From Pelagibacterium limicola (GTDB lineage: Bacteria; Pseudomonadota; Alphaproteobacteria; Rhizobiales; Devosiaceae), in contig NZ_JADQDB010000004.1 in NCBI RefSeq assembly GCF_015694405.1, positions 248,001-312,000 of the forward strand: a stretch of DNA of 64,000 bases. Direction: 5' to 3'. Shown here piece after piece: positions 24,691 to 34,142 of this stretch. Numbering within the stretch: the first letter of the stretch is position 1; each line of letters begins with the position of its first letter. The notes under the pieces are model-generated. The model was not told the origin of the DNA. It was given only the letters and a program-made list of their open reading frames with translations, and did no database searches. Both the position numbers and the translations under genes were made by a program.

Positions 24691-25655
24691 GGCTGTCGCA
24701 GCCCTAACCCATCTATCGCCGCAACCTGTTCGACATCCAGCGGTCCCAGCTCTTCCGCCTTCAGCGCCTCCCGCAATTCCGCGCGATTTTTGACGCCGAG
24801 CACGAGCGTATTGACCCCGTCCATCCCCAGCGCATAGCGATGGGCGACGAGGGCCGGATCCTCGCCCCATTTCGCGCAGAGCTCACGGAACGGTTCGGCC
24901 CGCCGGAAGTCGCGCATGTCGTGGCTGTCTTCATCCATACTGCGGTCGAACCGCGCGGTGAGCGCTCCAGCCTGAACCGCCCTGATGCCCATGACGCCCA
25001 CGCCCTTGCTGTTGGCGGCGGCAATGATCTCGCGATGGCGCGGCGGCTCGATATCCACACACAGGCCGCCGGAACTGTCGAGAAGATTGGCGACGGCCTG
25101 AATGACGTGCGGTCGGGGCGTCTCGGTCACGGCGTCTAGAATGCACTGCGCGCGCGATACCCCGGTGAGGCCCCAGGCGCCGATCAGTCCTTCTTCCTTG
25201 AGACGCTCGAAAGCTTCGATGACATGATCGCGGTAAACCGGCCAGCGCGTGAAATGATCGTGCCCCGCCGGGGGCAAGTCGCCTTCAGGGCGGATTTCAT
25301 TGTGAAGGAAGAAGACATCTACCCGCTCGATCCGCATATCAGGAAGGCTCTTGAGCAGGGACTCCCGGAAGCGCGGATAGATGGCCTCGGGCGCCGCCTG
25401 GGCAATGCCGCACTTCGTCGTAATCCGCACGCCTTCTGGCAAACGGCCGCCGAACGCCTCGCCGATCAACTCCTCGCAGACATTGTATCCCGGTGCAGAG
25501 TCGATCAGGTCTATCCCGTTGTCGACAGCAAGCTTGAGCGTTGCGATGCCTTCCTCGCGCGATGTCTCACCCCACACCTGCCCGATGCCGCCGCCGCCCA
25601 GCGTCAGGCGGCTGACCAGTCCAAGTGAGCCGAACTTGTTGCGTTGCATTTTCAA
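24687..25655 (-). CDS. aldo/keto reductase
   Basis: A 322-residue AKR barrel: LTLGGGGIGQVWG, DLIDSAPGYNVCEELIGEAF with the catalytic Asp/Tyr, TKCG with Lys, and VDVFFLHNEIRP in place of the usual HxH region (His present). Such enzymes act on sugars or aldehydes with NADPH; L-fucose or D-threo-aldose dehydrogenase-like relatives are possible. Two starts (25655 and 25649) are two codons apart. Confidence 0.87.
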   Translation of the reverse strand: MKMQRNKFGSLGLVSRLTLGGGGIGQVWGETSREEGIATLKLAVDNGIDLIDSAPGYNVCEELIGEAFGGRLPEGVRITTKCGIAQAAPEAIYPRFRESLLKSLPDMRIERVDVFFLHNEIRPEGDLPPAGHDHFTRWPVYRDHVIEAFERLKEEGLIGAWGLTGVSRAQCILDAVTETPRPHVIQAVANLLDSSGGLCVDIEPPRHREIIAAANSKGVGVMGIRAVQAGALTARFDRSMDEDSHDMRDFRRAEPFRELCAKWGEDPALVAHRYALGMDGVNTLVLGVKNRAELREALKAEELGPLDVEQVAAIDGLGLRQP

Positions 25656-25851
25656 TTATCCTCCAGCCGTAACGTGAAACAGACAATGACAAAAAGGCCG
25701 CCGCCGGCGCTACGGGCACAGTTGCAAAGGCCTTTTCAGCAATGAAAAGGATTGGCACCTTTTGCCCGAACGCTTCATCCACCCATCGGACGATTGACCG
25801 CGCCCAGCGTGCCCCATAGAACAACGCCAACGAAATCGGGACCGCGCTTTC

Positions 25852-26964
25852 ATGAGCTATAACAGTTTCGGCCACATGTTCCGCTTCACCACCTGGGGTG
25901 AGAGCCACGGACCTGCGCTCGGGGTGGTAGTCGATGGTTGCCCGGCAGGTATCGCGATCAGCGCGGACGTGATCCAGCGCGATCTGGACCGCCGCAAGCC
26001 CGGCCAGTCCCGCTACACCACCCAGCGCCGCGAGGCCGATGAGGTCAAGATTCTTTCGGGCGTCTTCGAGGACGAGCGCACGGACGGTCTGCGCACGACG
26101 GGCACGCCGATTTCGCTGATGATCGAAAACACCGATCAGCGCTCCAAGGATTACAGCGACATCCGCGACAAGTTCCGCCCCGGCCACGCCGACTACACCT
26201 ATTTCCAGAAATACGGCATCCGCGACTATCGCGGCGGTGGGCGCTCCTCGGCGCGTGAAACGGCTGCGCGCGTGGCTGCGGGCGCGGTAGCACGGCTCGT
26301 GATCCCCGGCGTTACAATCCGCGCATCTCTCGTCCAGATCGGCCCGCACAAGATCGACTACGCCAATTTCAATTGGGACCAGGTGGACAAGAACCCCTTC
26401 TTTTGCGCCGACGCCAAGGCAGCCGAGAGATGGGCGGACTACCTTGACGGTATCCGCAAGGCTGGCTCTTCGGTCGGCGCGATCATCGAGGTGGTGGCCG
26501 AGGGCGTCCCGGCCGGCTGGGGCGCGCCGGTTTATGGCAAGCTCGACCAGGACATCGCCTCTGCCATGATGTCGATCAACGCCGTCAAGGCCGTCGAAAT
26601 CGGCGCGGGCTTTGAAAGCGCGGAATTGACCGGCGACGAGAACGCCGACGAGATGCGCTCGGATAAACCCCTGCCCAAATTCCTTTCCAACAAGGCCGGC
26701 GGCATTCTGGGCGGGATTTCCAATGGGGATCCCGTCGTTGCGCGCTTTGCGGTCAAGCCCACGAGCTCGATTCTCACCCCGCGCCAGACCGTGACCACCG
26801 CAAACGAAGATGCCGACATCATCACCAAGGGCCGGCACGATCCCTGCGTCGGCATCCGTGCCGTGCCCATCGGCGAAGCCATGATGGCCTGCGTCCTTGC
26901 CGATCACTTCCTGCGTCACCGCGGCCAGTCGGGCCGGGAGGGCGGTATCGGATTTGAAGGATAG
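25852..26964 (+). CDS. aroC: chorismate synthase
   Basis: A 370-residue AroC with the three family signatures: [40 protein letters not shown] then [14 protein letters not shown], and [17 protein letters not shown]. It makes chorismate from EPSP using reduced FMN. It is followed 4 bp later by ribB, a flavin gene, an order conserved in the group. The start ATG at 25852 matches the family ([13 protein letters not shown]). Confidence 0.96.
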   Translation: MSYNSFGHMFRFTTWGESHGPALGVVVDGCPAGIAISADVIQRDLDRRKPGQSRYTTQRREADEVKILSGVFEDERTDGLRTTGTPISLMIENTDQRSKDYSDIRDKFRPGHADYTYFQKYGIRDYRGGGRSSARETAARVAAGAVARLVIPGVTIRASLVQIGPHKIDYANFNWDQVDKNPFFCADAKAAERWADYLDGIRKAGSSVGAIIEVVAEGVPAGWGAPVYGKLDQDIASAMMSINAVKAVEIGAGFESAELTGDENADEMRSDKPLPKFLSNKAGGILGGISNGDPVVARFAVKPTSSILTPRQTVTTANEDADIITKGRHDPCVGIRAVPIGEAMMACVLADHFLRHRGQSGREGGIGFEG

Positions 26965-26968
26965 GGCA

Positions 26969-28057
26969 ATGCTCAGCGAATCCGACCGCCGCGTCGAAGC
27001 CGCCCTCGAGGCTATGAAGAAGGGCGGGATGGTCGTCGTTGTCGACGATCACGACCGGGAAGGCGAGGGCGATATCATTGCCGCTGCCTCGACAATCACG
27101 TCCGAGCAGATGGCCTTCATCGTGCGTCATACCTCGGGCATCGTCTGCGCGCCCATAACCGGCGAGCGCGCCGCCCGGCTCCATCTCGACCCGATGGTTG
27201 CCGTCAACGATTCCGCGCATTCCACGGCCTTTACCGTATCGATCGATTTCAAGCATGGCACGACGACCGGCATTTCCGCGGACGACCGCACCGCCACGGT
27301 CCGCGCGCTGGCCAACGGCAATGTCGGCGCCGAGGATTTCTCCCGTCCCGGCCATATCTTCCCGCTCATCGCGCGGCGGGGCGGCGTGCTGATGCGCTCG
27401 GGCCATACCGAGGCCGCCGTAGATATGTGCACGCTCGCAGGACTGCCCGACGTGGGCGTCATCTGCGAACTGGTCAATGACGACGGTACGGTGACACGTG
27501 GCCGGCAGGTAACTGAGTTCGCGCAGAGCCACGACCTGCCGCTGGTCTCGGTCGCCGACCTCATCGCGTATCGCCAGCGTCGTGAGAAGCTCGTCGAGCG
27601 CGTCGGCACGTTCGAAATCGAAACGGTGGCCGGGCGGGCCATCGCTTATGCCTATTCCACCCCGTTCGATCGTGTGCAGCACCTCGCGCTCGTTTTCGGC
27701 GAGGTGACCACAGGACAAGCCGTCGCGGTCCGTATCCAGCGCGAAAGCATTACCGCTGACGTTTTCGGCGGTGCGCCAAAGCTCAACGATGCCCTCAAGA
27801 GCCTCTCACAAACCGGCGGTGTGCTCGTCTATCTGCGCGAGGGAACTGCGGGCGTAGCCTGGAAGGACGACTCCGTTGCACATGCCCGCGGCAGCGAGGA
27901 TCACGGTTCGGCCCGTGACCGTGAGGCCGAATGGCGCGAAGTCGGGCTAGGCGCACAGATCCTGCGCGACCTCGGTGCCACCACCATCCGCCCCATGACC
28001 TCCCGCTCCCGCCGCTATATCGGCTTGGAAGCGTTCGGAATCAGGACTGTGGAGTAG
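26969..28057 (+). CDS. ribB: 3,4-dihydroxy-2-butanone-4-phosphate synthase with degenerate RibA-like half
   Basis: A 362-residue protein. Residues ~1-205 are a full DHBP synthase (VVVVDDHDREGEGDII, HTSGIVCAP, RPGHIFPL, RSGHTEAAVD), making the four-carbon unit of riboflavin. The rest resembles GTP cyclohydrolase II but lacks its three zinc cysteines (VRIQRESITADVFGGAP where RibA has HSECLTGD) and the EGRGIGL block reads EGTAGVAW. It is thus inactive as RibA, as in the RibBX proteins known in Proteobacteria. ATG 26969 is 4 bp after aroC. Its end overlaps convergent tlyA by 17 bp. Confidence 0.92.
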   Translation: MLSESDRRVEAALEAMKKGGMVVVVDDHDREGEGDIIAAASTITSEQMAFIVRHTSGIVCAPITGERAARLHLDPMVAVNDSAHSTAFTVSIDFKHGTTTGISADDRTATVRALANGNVGAEDFSRPGHIFPLIARRGGVLMRSGHTEAAVDMCTLAGLPDVGVICELVNDDGTVTRGRQVTEFAQSHDLPLVSVADLIAYRQRREKLVERVGTFEIETVAGRAIAYAYSTPFDRVQHLALVFGEVTTGQAVAVRIQRESITADVFGGAPKLNDALKSLSQTGGVLVYLREGTAGVAWKDDSVAHARGSEDHGSARDREAEWREVGLGAQILRDLGATTIRPMTSRSRRYIGLEAFGIRTVE

Positions 28058-28790
28058 GGCGCGAAAAAAATGCCACGGTTTCCTGGTTGCCGTCCCCTCC
28101 CTTGACCGGGGACTCGATCTGCCCCACCAGCCGCCAGCCGGACGCGGCCAGATAATCCAGCACGGCAGCGACAGCCGCCGCGACATGCGGTCCCGGCGCG
28201 ACGATTCCGCCCTTACCGACATGCGCCCGGCCGACCTCGAACTGCGGCTTGATGAGCAACACCGCTTGCGCATCAGCCGCGCAAAGCGCGAGAGGCGCAT
28301 CCAGGATCTTGGTGAGGGAAACAAAACTCACATCGCTGACCAGCAGGTCGATGGGGTCGGGGATGAGGCCCGCGTCAAGGTCTCGCGCATTGGTGCCTTC
28401 AAGGCTCGTAACCCGCAGATCGGCCGCGATATCGGGGTGCAACTGCCCGTGTCCCACATCGACCGCATAAACCCGCGCCGCGCCGCGCTCGAGCAGCACC
28501 TGGGTGAACCCGCCGGTGGAAGCGCCAAGATCGAGGCATATCTTGCCTTGCGGATCGAAACCCGAAGCGTCGAGGCCGGCAATCAGCTTGAGCGCAGCGC
28601 GCGAAACATATCCCGATGCCGGATCGTCTATGGCGATGACATCCTCGACCCCGACCGGTTGTCCCGCTTTGGTGGCAACATCGCCGTTTACCGTAACGGT
28701 GCCGCGCGCAATCGCATCGCGTGCCCGGGAACGGGACGGGACGAGCCCGCGTTGCTCAAGGGCGACGTCAAGCCGCGTTCTTCCGCTCAC
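28041..28790 (-). CDS. tlyA: TlyA-family 2'-O-ribose rRNA methyltransferase
   Basis: A 249-residue protein with an N-terminal S4 RNA-binding domain (TRLDVALEQRGLVPSRSRAR then AIARGTVTVNG) and an FtsJ-type methyltransferase domain (CLDLGASTGGFTQVLLERGA, VDVGHGQLHPD, LVSDVSFVSL, IKPQFEVGR). TlyA methylates 16S and/or 23S rRNA and affects capreomycin sensitivity in mycobacteria. Its ATG overlaps the SCO stop (ATGA); it is last in the HDAC-xseB-SCO-tlyA operon. Confidence 0.93.
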   Translation of the reverse strand: MSGRTRLDVALEQRGLVPSRSRARDAIARGTVTVNGDVATKAGQPVGVEDVIAIDDPASGYVSRAALKLIAGLDASGFDPQGKICLDLGASTGGFTQVLLERGAARVYAVDVGHGQLHPDIAADLRVTSLEGTNARDLDAGLIPDPIDLLVSDVSFVSLTKILDAPLALCAADAQAVLLIKPQFEVGRAHVGKGGIVAPGPHVAAAVAAVLDYLAASGWRLVGQIESPVKGGDGNQETVAFFSRPTPQS

Positions 28791-29374
28791 GCGCCGGTAA
28801 GCCTGCGGATCTTGTTCATTGCGGTTTGCGTGTCCTCGCCCCAGCCAATGGTGCCGAAGAAGGTGCCGTTGGCATCGATCAGGAAGACGCTCGCCGTATG
28901 ATTGACGAGGTACTCGGTCGAGCCCTCCGCCTCAACCTTTTCGGAAAACACGCCATAGGAGCGCTTGATCTGTTCGGTCTGCGCCTCGTTGCCGACCAGC
29001 CCGATCACATCCGAGCCGAAATTGGAAAGGTAGGTTGCCACATGCTCGAGCGTATCACGCTCGGGATCGACGGTAACGAAAACGACGTTGAGCTCTTCTA
29101 CGCCCAGCCCCAGCTGCGCCTTCCAGCCCATCGCTTCGGCCAATGTCGTGGGGCAGACGTCCGGACAATAGGTATAGCCAAAGAACATCAGCGTCGGGCG
29201 GCCCTTAAGATCGTCCTGCGTGTACCGTTCGCCGGTCGTCGTTGCCACCATCTCGAAGGGCCCACCGAACATGGCGCCCGAAGGAGAAATGGGCCGGGTG
29301 AAGTAGATGACCGTTGCCCCGATGGCAGCGAGAATGACGAGACCCCAGAGGGCGATGCGAACTTTTGCCAGCAC
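28787..29374 (-). CDS. SCO1/SenC-family copper chaperone/thioredoxin-like protein
   Basis: A 195-residue protein with an N-terminal membrane anchor (IALWGLVILAAIGATVIYF) and a periplasmic thioredoxin fold carrying C-P-D-V-C in GYTYCPDVCPTTLAE and the copper His in VNHTASVFLIDANG. SCO proteins deliver copper or thiol electrons to cytochrome oxidase CuA. It sits between xseB and tlyA, coupled to tlyA by ATGA. The start ATG at 29374 precedes the anchor. Confidence 0.92.
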   Translation of the reverse strand: MLAKVRIALWGLVILAAIGATVIYFTRPISPSGAMFGGPFEMVATTTGERYTQDDLKGRPTLMFFGYTYCPDVCPTTLAEAMGWKAQLGLGVEELNVVFVTVDPERDTLEHVATYLSNFGSDVIGLVGNEAQTEQIKRSYGVFSEKVEAEGSTEYLVNHTASVFLIDANGTFFGTIGWGEDTQTAMNKIRRLTGA

Positions 29375-29392
29375 GGCGATATCCCGATGTTT

Positions 29393-29629
29393 TTATTGAG
29401 GATCCAGCGGCTCGGTGCCGGTGGGCGTCCCGTCCTTTGACAAGGTTATCTTCTCGATCCGGGCTTCGGCCTGTTTGAGCAGGGTTTCGCAATGGCGCTT
29501 GAGCGCTTCGCCGCGCTCGTAGATCGCGATGGATTCCTGCAGGGGCGCCCGCCCGCTCTCAAGCTGCTGGACGATTTTTTCGAGTTCGTCCAGTGCGGCT
29601 TCGAAGCTCATCTCGGCGATGTCGGTCAT
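29393..29629 (-). CDS. xseB: exodeoxyribonuclease VII small subunit
   Basis: A 78-residue Xse[41 protein letters not shown] is the family core of two long helices. It pairs with XseA (not in this window) to degrade single-stranded DNA. The ATG at 29629 overlaps the HDAC-like stop (ATGA). The frame extends upstream only as a shadow of that gene. 18 bp separate it from the SCO gene. Confidence 0.94.
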   Translation of the reverse strand: MTDIAEMSFEAALDELEKIVQQLESGRAPLQESIAIYERGEALKRHCETLLKQAEARIEKITLSKDGTPTGTEPLDPQ

Positions 29630-30588
29630 TGCGGCTCCTCGTTTTCCCTCTCGGTTCCGGCTTCGCCGGTGAGCAACATGCCTATATGCGCCGCCACACC
29701 CGAAGCAAGGCCACCCAGATCGTATCCACCTTCGAGTAACGAGACGATTCTGTTTGAGCAGCGCTTCTCGGCGATGTCCATCAACTTTCCTGTGAGCCAC
29801 GCATAATCGGAGCCCACCCATTCAAGCTGCGCCAGCGGGTCGCGCCTCTCGGCGTCGAAGCCGGCGGAAATGAGGATGATGTCCGGCGCGAAATTGTCGA
29901 GAGCGGGCAGGATGCGGTGGCGGTAAGCCTCGCGCATCTCCTCGCCGCCTGTGCCCGCCTTGAGCGCGGCGTTGACCACATTGCCCACGCCGGTCTCGTC
30001 GGGCGACCCGGTAAACGGATAAAGGGGCATCTGGTGCGAGGAAGCATAAAAGATCGACGGGTCCTTCTCGAAGATGTCCTGCGTCCCATTACCATGATGG
30101 ACGTCGAAATCGATGATCGCGATGCGCTCGGCGCCATAGAGGCGTTGGGCCTGCCGGGCGGCGATGGCGATGGTATTGACGAGGCAGAACCCCATGGGGC
30201 GGTCGCGCTCGGCATGATGTCCCGGCGGCCGGGCGGCGACGAAGGCATTGTGGGCTTCGCCCATCACGACAGCTTCGATTCCCCGCAGGATGCCGCCAAG
30301 CGCGGTCGCTGCCGCATCGAGGCTGCCGGAGGAAATAAAGGTGTCCTCGTCGATCTGCCCGACGCCTTCGGCGGGCCGCGCTGCGCGGACACGGTCCATC
30401 ACCTTTTGCGAATGCACCAGCTCGGCAAGCGCAAGATCGCCCGAGGGGGCAGCCTCGCGTTTGAGCGCCCCGAAGCGGGGGTGTTCGAGCGCGCGCGCCA
30501 CGGCCTTGAGCCGGTCTGCCCGCTCGGGGTGGCCCTGCGGCGTCTGGTGGCGCTCGAAATTCGTTTGGCTGACGAGAAGCGTTGTCAT
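29626..30588 (-). CDS. histone deacetylase-family amidohydrolase
   Basis: A 320-residue zinc deacetylase: [13 protein letters not shown] pair in [18 protein letters not shown], zinc ligands in [16 protein letters not shown] and [12 protein letters not shown], then LLEGGYDL. Bacterial members remove acetyl groups from polyamines or other amines. It leads the operon with xseB. The ATG at 30588 (MTTLLVSQ) is the start; the frame extends ~500 bp further but antisense to tsaC and Arg-rich. Divergent from tsaC by 48 bp. Confidence 0.92.
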   Translation of the reverse strand: MTTLLVSQTNFERHQTPQGHPERADRLKAVARALEHPRFGALKREAAPSGDLALAELVHSQKVMDRVRAARPAEGVGQIDEDTFISSGSLDAAATALGGILRGIEAVVMGEAHNAFVAARPPGHHAERDRPMGFCLVNTIAIAARQAQRLYGAERIAIIDFDVHHGNGTQDIFEKDPSIFYASSHQMPLYPFTGSPDETGVGNVVNAALKAGTGGEEMREAYRHRILPALDNFAPDIILISAGFDAERRDPLAQLEWVGSDYAWLTGKLMDIAEKRCSNRIVSLLEGGYDLGGLASGVAAHIGMLLTGEAGTERENEEPQ

Positions 30589-30636
30589 CGTGACGGCCTT
30601 CTTGACGCGGCGCAAAGCGCTTGTCAAACAGCCGCG

Positions 30637-31587
30637 ATGCCGCACGCTCCCATAGACCCGCAATCGATCGACCAGGCCGCCGCGCTGATCCGCGCCGGAA
30701 AGCTCTGTGCGTTCGCGACCGAGACGGTCTATGGGCTGGGAGCCGATGCGACCAGTTCCGATGCCGTGCTTGCCATTTACGAGACCAAGGGGCGTCCGCG
30801 GTTCAACCCTTTGATTTGCCATTGCGCCGATATGGACATGGCGCGGACCTATGCGCGGTTCTCCGAACTGGCCGAGAAGATTGCCGCCCGGTTCTGGCCG
30901 GGTCCGCTGACGCTGGTGCTGCCGCTGGTTCCGGGCGCCGGACTGTCCGATATCGTCACGGCCGGTCTGGAGACGGTAGCGCTGCGCATTCCTGGCCATG
31001 CCGATGCGCGCGCCCTGATTGCGGAGGTCGGCGTGCCGGTTGCCGCGCCATCGGCCAATCCTTCCGGCAAACTTTCCCCGACGACGGCCGAACACGTCCG
31101 CAAGGCTTTCGGGGGCAGGGTGCCGGTGCTTGATGGCGGCCCCTGCGAGAGTGGGTTGGAGTCGACCATATTGTCGCTGGAGGGGGACACGGTTACCCAG
31201 CTCAGGGCAGGGGTATTGCCGCGTTCTGACGTTGAGGCATTTCTCGGGCTCGCCCTACAGGTCGCCGATCACGAGGCGGCCATTACCGCCCCCGGCATGC
31301 TCAAGAGCCACTACGCCCCCAATGCCGCGCTCCGCCTGAACGCCGATTCGCCGCGTCCCGGCGAAGCCTATCTCGCCTTCGGCGCCGAGCCTCACGGCAC
31401 AACCGGGCCGACGCTCAACCTTTCACCTGACGGCGACCTGCACGAAGCGGCGAGGAACCTCTTCTCGTATCTGGCAAGGCTCGATGCGGAAGGAGCGAAC
31501 GGGATCGCCGTTGCTCCGATCCCACATCACGGACTTGGAGAGGCGATCAACGACCGGCTGGACCGGGCGGCTGCTCCGCGATCCTGA
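30637..31587 (+). CDS. tsaC: L-threonylcarbamoyladenylate synthase (TsaC/Sua5)
   Basis: A 316-residue Sua5-type protein: ATETVYGLGADATSSDAV, YETKGRPRFNPLICH (K-R), PGPLTLVLPL, ALRIPGHADARALI and SANPSGKLSPTTAEHV, then a C-terminal Sua5 domain (GMLKSHYAPNAALRL). It makes threonylcarbamoyl-AMP for tRNA t6A37. The length with the extra domain marks the Sua5 rather than the short YrdC form. The ATG at 30637 starts it. Confidence 0.94.
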   Translation: MPHAPIDPQSIDQAAALIRAGKLCAFATETVYGLGADATSSDAVLAIYETKGRPRFNPLICHCADMDMARTYARFSELAEKIAARFWPGPLTLVLPLVPGAGLSDIVTAGLETVALRIPGHADARALIAEVGVPVAAPSANPSGKLSPTTAEHVRKAFGGRVPVLDGGPCESGLESTILSLEGDTVTQLRAGVLPRSDVEAFLGLALQVADHEAAITAPGMLKSHYAPNAALRLNADSPRPGEAYLAFGAEPHGTTGPTLNLSPDGDLHEAARNLFSYLARLDAEGANGIAVAPIPHHGLGEAINDRLDRAAAPRS

Positions 31588-31595
31588 ACGTCGCC

Positions 31596-32543
31596 CTATT
31601 CCCGCACCTTGTACGGCTTCTGGTCGCGCCAGAACCGCATCAGGCTTTCGAGATCGGGATCGCCACCTTCGGGCAGAACAATCCGGAGGTTGACAAAAAG
31701 GTCCCCCTTGCCGAACAGGCCCTTGCCCTTGAGGCGGAGGGCCTTGGAGGTGTCGGGCCCGGGGGGCAGGTTGAGTTCGACGGCTCCGGCCAGCGTGGGC
31801 ACACGCACTTTGGAACCCAGTACGGCCTCATAGAGCGTGATCGGGACATCCACACGCAGGTCATTACCGTCCCGGCGGAAGGTCTTGTGCTTGGCGAACT
31901 TGACCGTCACCAGCACATCGCCTGGCTGGCCGGTGAGCGGGGATGGCTTGCCCTGGCCGCGCAAGCGGATCTGCTGGCCTTCCTCCAGCGGGGAAGGGAG
32001 CTTAACCGACACAGTCTTGCCTGTCGGCAGCGTCACCGGCACGGATTTGCCTGCATGCGCGTCTTCGAGCGTTACGGCGAGATTGACCACCGTGTCCGGA
32101 CGTTTTCCGGTCGACGCGCCAGGCCCGGCGGTGCCGGTAAAGGGGTCCCAGCTTGCCCCGCCGGCCGCCCCGCCGAAAGGATTGGGGCCACGCCGCGCGC
32201 CACCCGCGGCGTTGAACCCGCTCATGAATTCCTTGAGGATATCCTCGGCGCTAAACCCGCCTGCACCCTGCCGCGCCCCGCGCGCCGCGCCGGGATCGAA
32301 GCCGAAGCCTGCAAACCTCGGATTGCCCTCCGCGTCGATCTCGCCGCGGTCATATTGGGCGCGCTTGGCCTTGTCCGACAACAGGTCGTAAGCCGCCGTG
32401 GCCTCGGCGAATTTCTCGTGGGCCGTCTTGTCGTTCGGGTTCTGGTCCGGGTGCAAAGTCTTTGCGAGTTTGCGGTAAGCAGACTTGATGTCTTTCTCAC
32501 TCGCACTCTTTGGCACGCCGAGCACGGTATAAGGGTCGCGCAT
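31596..32543 (-). CDS. DnaJ/CbpA-type J-domain co-chaperone
   Basis: A 315-residue class B DnaJ protein. The J domain is residues ~1-65 with H-P-D in LAKTLHPDQNPND. A Gly/Ala/Phe-rich linker follows (GFGFDPGAARGARQGAGGF) and then a substrate-binding C-terminal domain (VTLEDAHAGKSVPVTLPTGK, RLRGQGKPSPLTGQPGDVLV). It lacks the CXXCXGXG zinc repeats of true DnaJ. The ATG at 32543 (MRDPYTVLGV) is the start, preceded by GGAG. Convergent with tsaC by 8 bp. Confidence 0.9.
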   Translation of the reverse strand: MRDPYTVLGVPKSASEKDIKSAYRKLAKTLHPDQNPNDKTAHEKFAEATAAYDLLSDKAKRAQYDRGEIDAEGNPRFAGFGFDPGAARGARQGAGGFSAEDILKEFMSGFNAAGGARRGPNPFGGAAGGASWDPFTGTAGPGASTGKRPDTVVNLAVTLEDAHAGKSVPVTLPTGKTVSVKLPSPLEEGQQIRLRGQGKPSPLTGQPGDVLVTVKFAKHKTFRRDGNDLRVDVPITLYEAVLGSKVRVPTLAGAVELNLPPGPDTSKALRLKGKGLFGKGDLFVNLRIVLPEGGDPDLESLMRFWRDQKPYKVRE

Positions 32544-32674
32544 CAATTCTCCTGAGCGTTTCCGCAACGATGTCCGGAACGCTTCGATGAAACCGTTGAG
32601 CGGCCTGTTGAAGCGCCGCTCGTTTGCGTTCTATATGGCCACAGCCCCGAATAATGTCCAGAAGCAGGCCCTAA

Positions 32675-33307
32675 ATGAGTCCTATGGCGACGCCCTTGAG
32701 TGACAGCATTTTTGATGATTCCTTCAAGGGGGACATCGATCCCTTCGGTCTCTTCGACGAGTGGCTTGCTGCGGCGCGCGAGAGCGAAGTCAACGATCCC
32801 AATGCCATGACGCTCGCCAGCGTCGATGATGCCGGCCTGCCGGATGCGCGCGTCGTGCTGCTCAATGGCCTCGACCCGCGGGGGTTCGTGTTTTTCACCA
32901 ATTTCGGCTCGAACAAGGGCCGGCAGTTGCGCGCCCATCCCAGGGCGGCGCTGCTCTTTCACTGGAAAAGCCTGCGCCGGCAGGTGCGGATACGCGGCGA
33001 TGTCGAGGAGGTGAGTGCCCAGGAAGCTGACGCCTATTTCGCCACCCGCCCGCCCCAGTCCCGTATCGGCGCCCATGCCTCGGCCCAATCCCGCCCGCTG
33101 GAAAGTCGCGCGGTTCTCTTGGAAAAGACCGAGCAGCTCACGGCCACTTTCGGCCAAGGCCCCATTCCGCGCCCCGACTACTGGTCGGGCTTTCGCATTC
33201 GGCCCCTCGAAATCGAGTTTTGGAAGGATGGCGCCTTCCGCCTGCATGATCGCGTCGTGTTCACCCGCGACAGCGATCGGTGGGCCCGCACCCGCCTTTA
33301 TCCCTGA
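32675..33307 (+). CDS. pdxH: pyridoxamine 5'-phosphate oxidase
   Basis: A 210-residue Pdx[69 protein letters not shown] and C-terminal [20 protein letters not shown], ending RLYP as is typical. The FMN enzyme makes pyridoxal phosphate. An alternative ATG lies three codons in. Divergent from the J-domain gene, a pairing common in the group. Confidence 0.95.
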   Translation: MSPMATPLSDSIFDDSFKGDIDPFGLFDEWLAAARESEVNDPNAMTLASVDDAGLPDARVVLLNGLDPRGFVFFTNFGSNKGRQLRAHPRAALLFHWKSLRRQVRIRGDVEEVSAQEADAYFATRPPQSRIGAHASAQSRPLESRAVLLEKTEQLTATFGQGPIPRPDYWSGFRIRPLEIEFWKDGAFRLHDRVVFTRDSDRWARTRLYP

Positions 33308-33323
33308 GCGCGGGTAGCCGGCA

Positions 33324-34142
33324 TTGCGTATCCTCATCCGGACATCGAAGTGCGCCATTTGGTCCCGCCGGATAGCGAGCTTTGCCTTGGCGGTACTGGC
33401 GGTGTCCGTCCCGCTGCATATCTTCGACCTCGTTGCCTCCAACGTCTTCGAAATCAGCCTCGCGATCGGTTTTAGTGCGGCGTTACTCGCCTTGTTGCTG
33501 GGAATATTGGCCTATGTCCGGCTCTGGTTCACCGGGGACAGGGGATGGCGGCCGGCGAGCCTGGGCGTGGCCCTGGGGCTCGTTTGCCTTACGCCAGCCG
33601 CCTATGCCGGATATCTCGCATTCACCCTGCCCTCGACCGCGGACGTCTCTACCGCGCTCCTGAGCCCGCCCGATCTCATTATGGCTCGCGGCGCAACTGC
33701 GGAAATCGATCCCGAACTGATCCTCGTGTCCTACCCCAACCTCATTACGCGCTTTTACCAGATCCCGACGACCGTCCTCTTTGAACTGGCAGAAAAGCAG
33801 GCGCGCCAGCGCGGCTGGCAGGTTATCGGGTCGATGGCGCCGGAAGCCGAGGGCGAGGGCGGATCGCTCAACGCCCTGCGGCGCTCGCTTCTGGGATGGA
33901 GCAACGAAATGGCCATGCGCGTTGCGCCTGGCCCGGTTGGCGCCCTGATCGACCTGCGCGCCGCCTCTCTTCACGCCACCCCGCACGACCTCGGCGACAA
34001 CGGCCGTGCCATCGAAGGCTTTTTGCGCGCGCTCGACCAATCCGTCACCGAATATATCCAGCGCAACATGGCCTTTACGGACGACGACGCGCAGGAGACG
34101 GTGGTCGAAGGGTTGGAGGGTGACGGCCTAGAGGGCGAGTGA
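33324..34142 (+). CDS. DUF1499-family membrane protein
   Basis: A 272-residue protein with three hydrophobic segments: ~19-41 (FALAVLAVSVPLHIFDLVAS), ~43-65 (FEISLAIGFSAALLALLLGI) and ~75-99 (SLGVALGLVCLTPAAYAGYL). A periplasmic DUF1499 domain follows (ILVSYPNLITRFYQIPTT, GWQVIGSMAPEAEGEGG, GFRDD-like region degenerate). Function unknown. 16 bp after pdxH, so probably co-transcribed. The stop overlaps the convergent MBL gene by 15 bp. Confidence 0.8.
   Translation: MRILIRTSKCAIWSRRIASFALAVLAVSVPLHIFDLVASNVFEISLAIGFSAALLALLLGILAYVRLWFTGDRGWRPASLGVALGLVCLTPAAYAGYLAFTLPSTADVSTALLSPPDLIMARGATAEIDPELILVSYPNLITRFYQIPTTVLFELAEKQARQRGWQVIGSMAPEAEGEGGSLNALRRSLLGWSNEMAMRVAPGPVGALIDLRAASLHATPHDLGDNGRAIEGFLRALDQSVTEYIQRNMAFTDDDAQETVVEGLEGDGLEGE

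Noticed and set aside
30589-31095. N-terminal extension of the HDAC-family frame
   Set aside because: It is antisense to tsaC and Arg/Gln-rich; the HDAC domain starts naturally at MTTLLVSQ.
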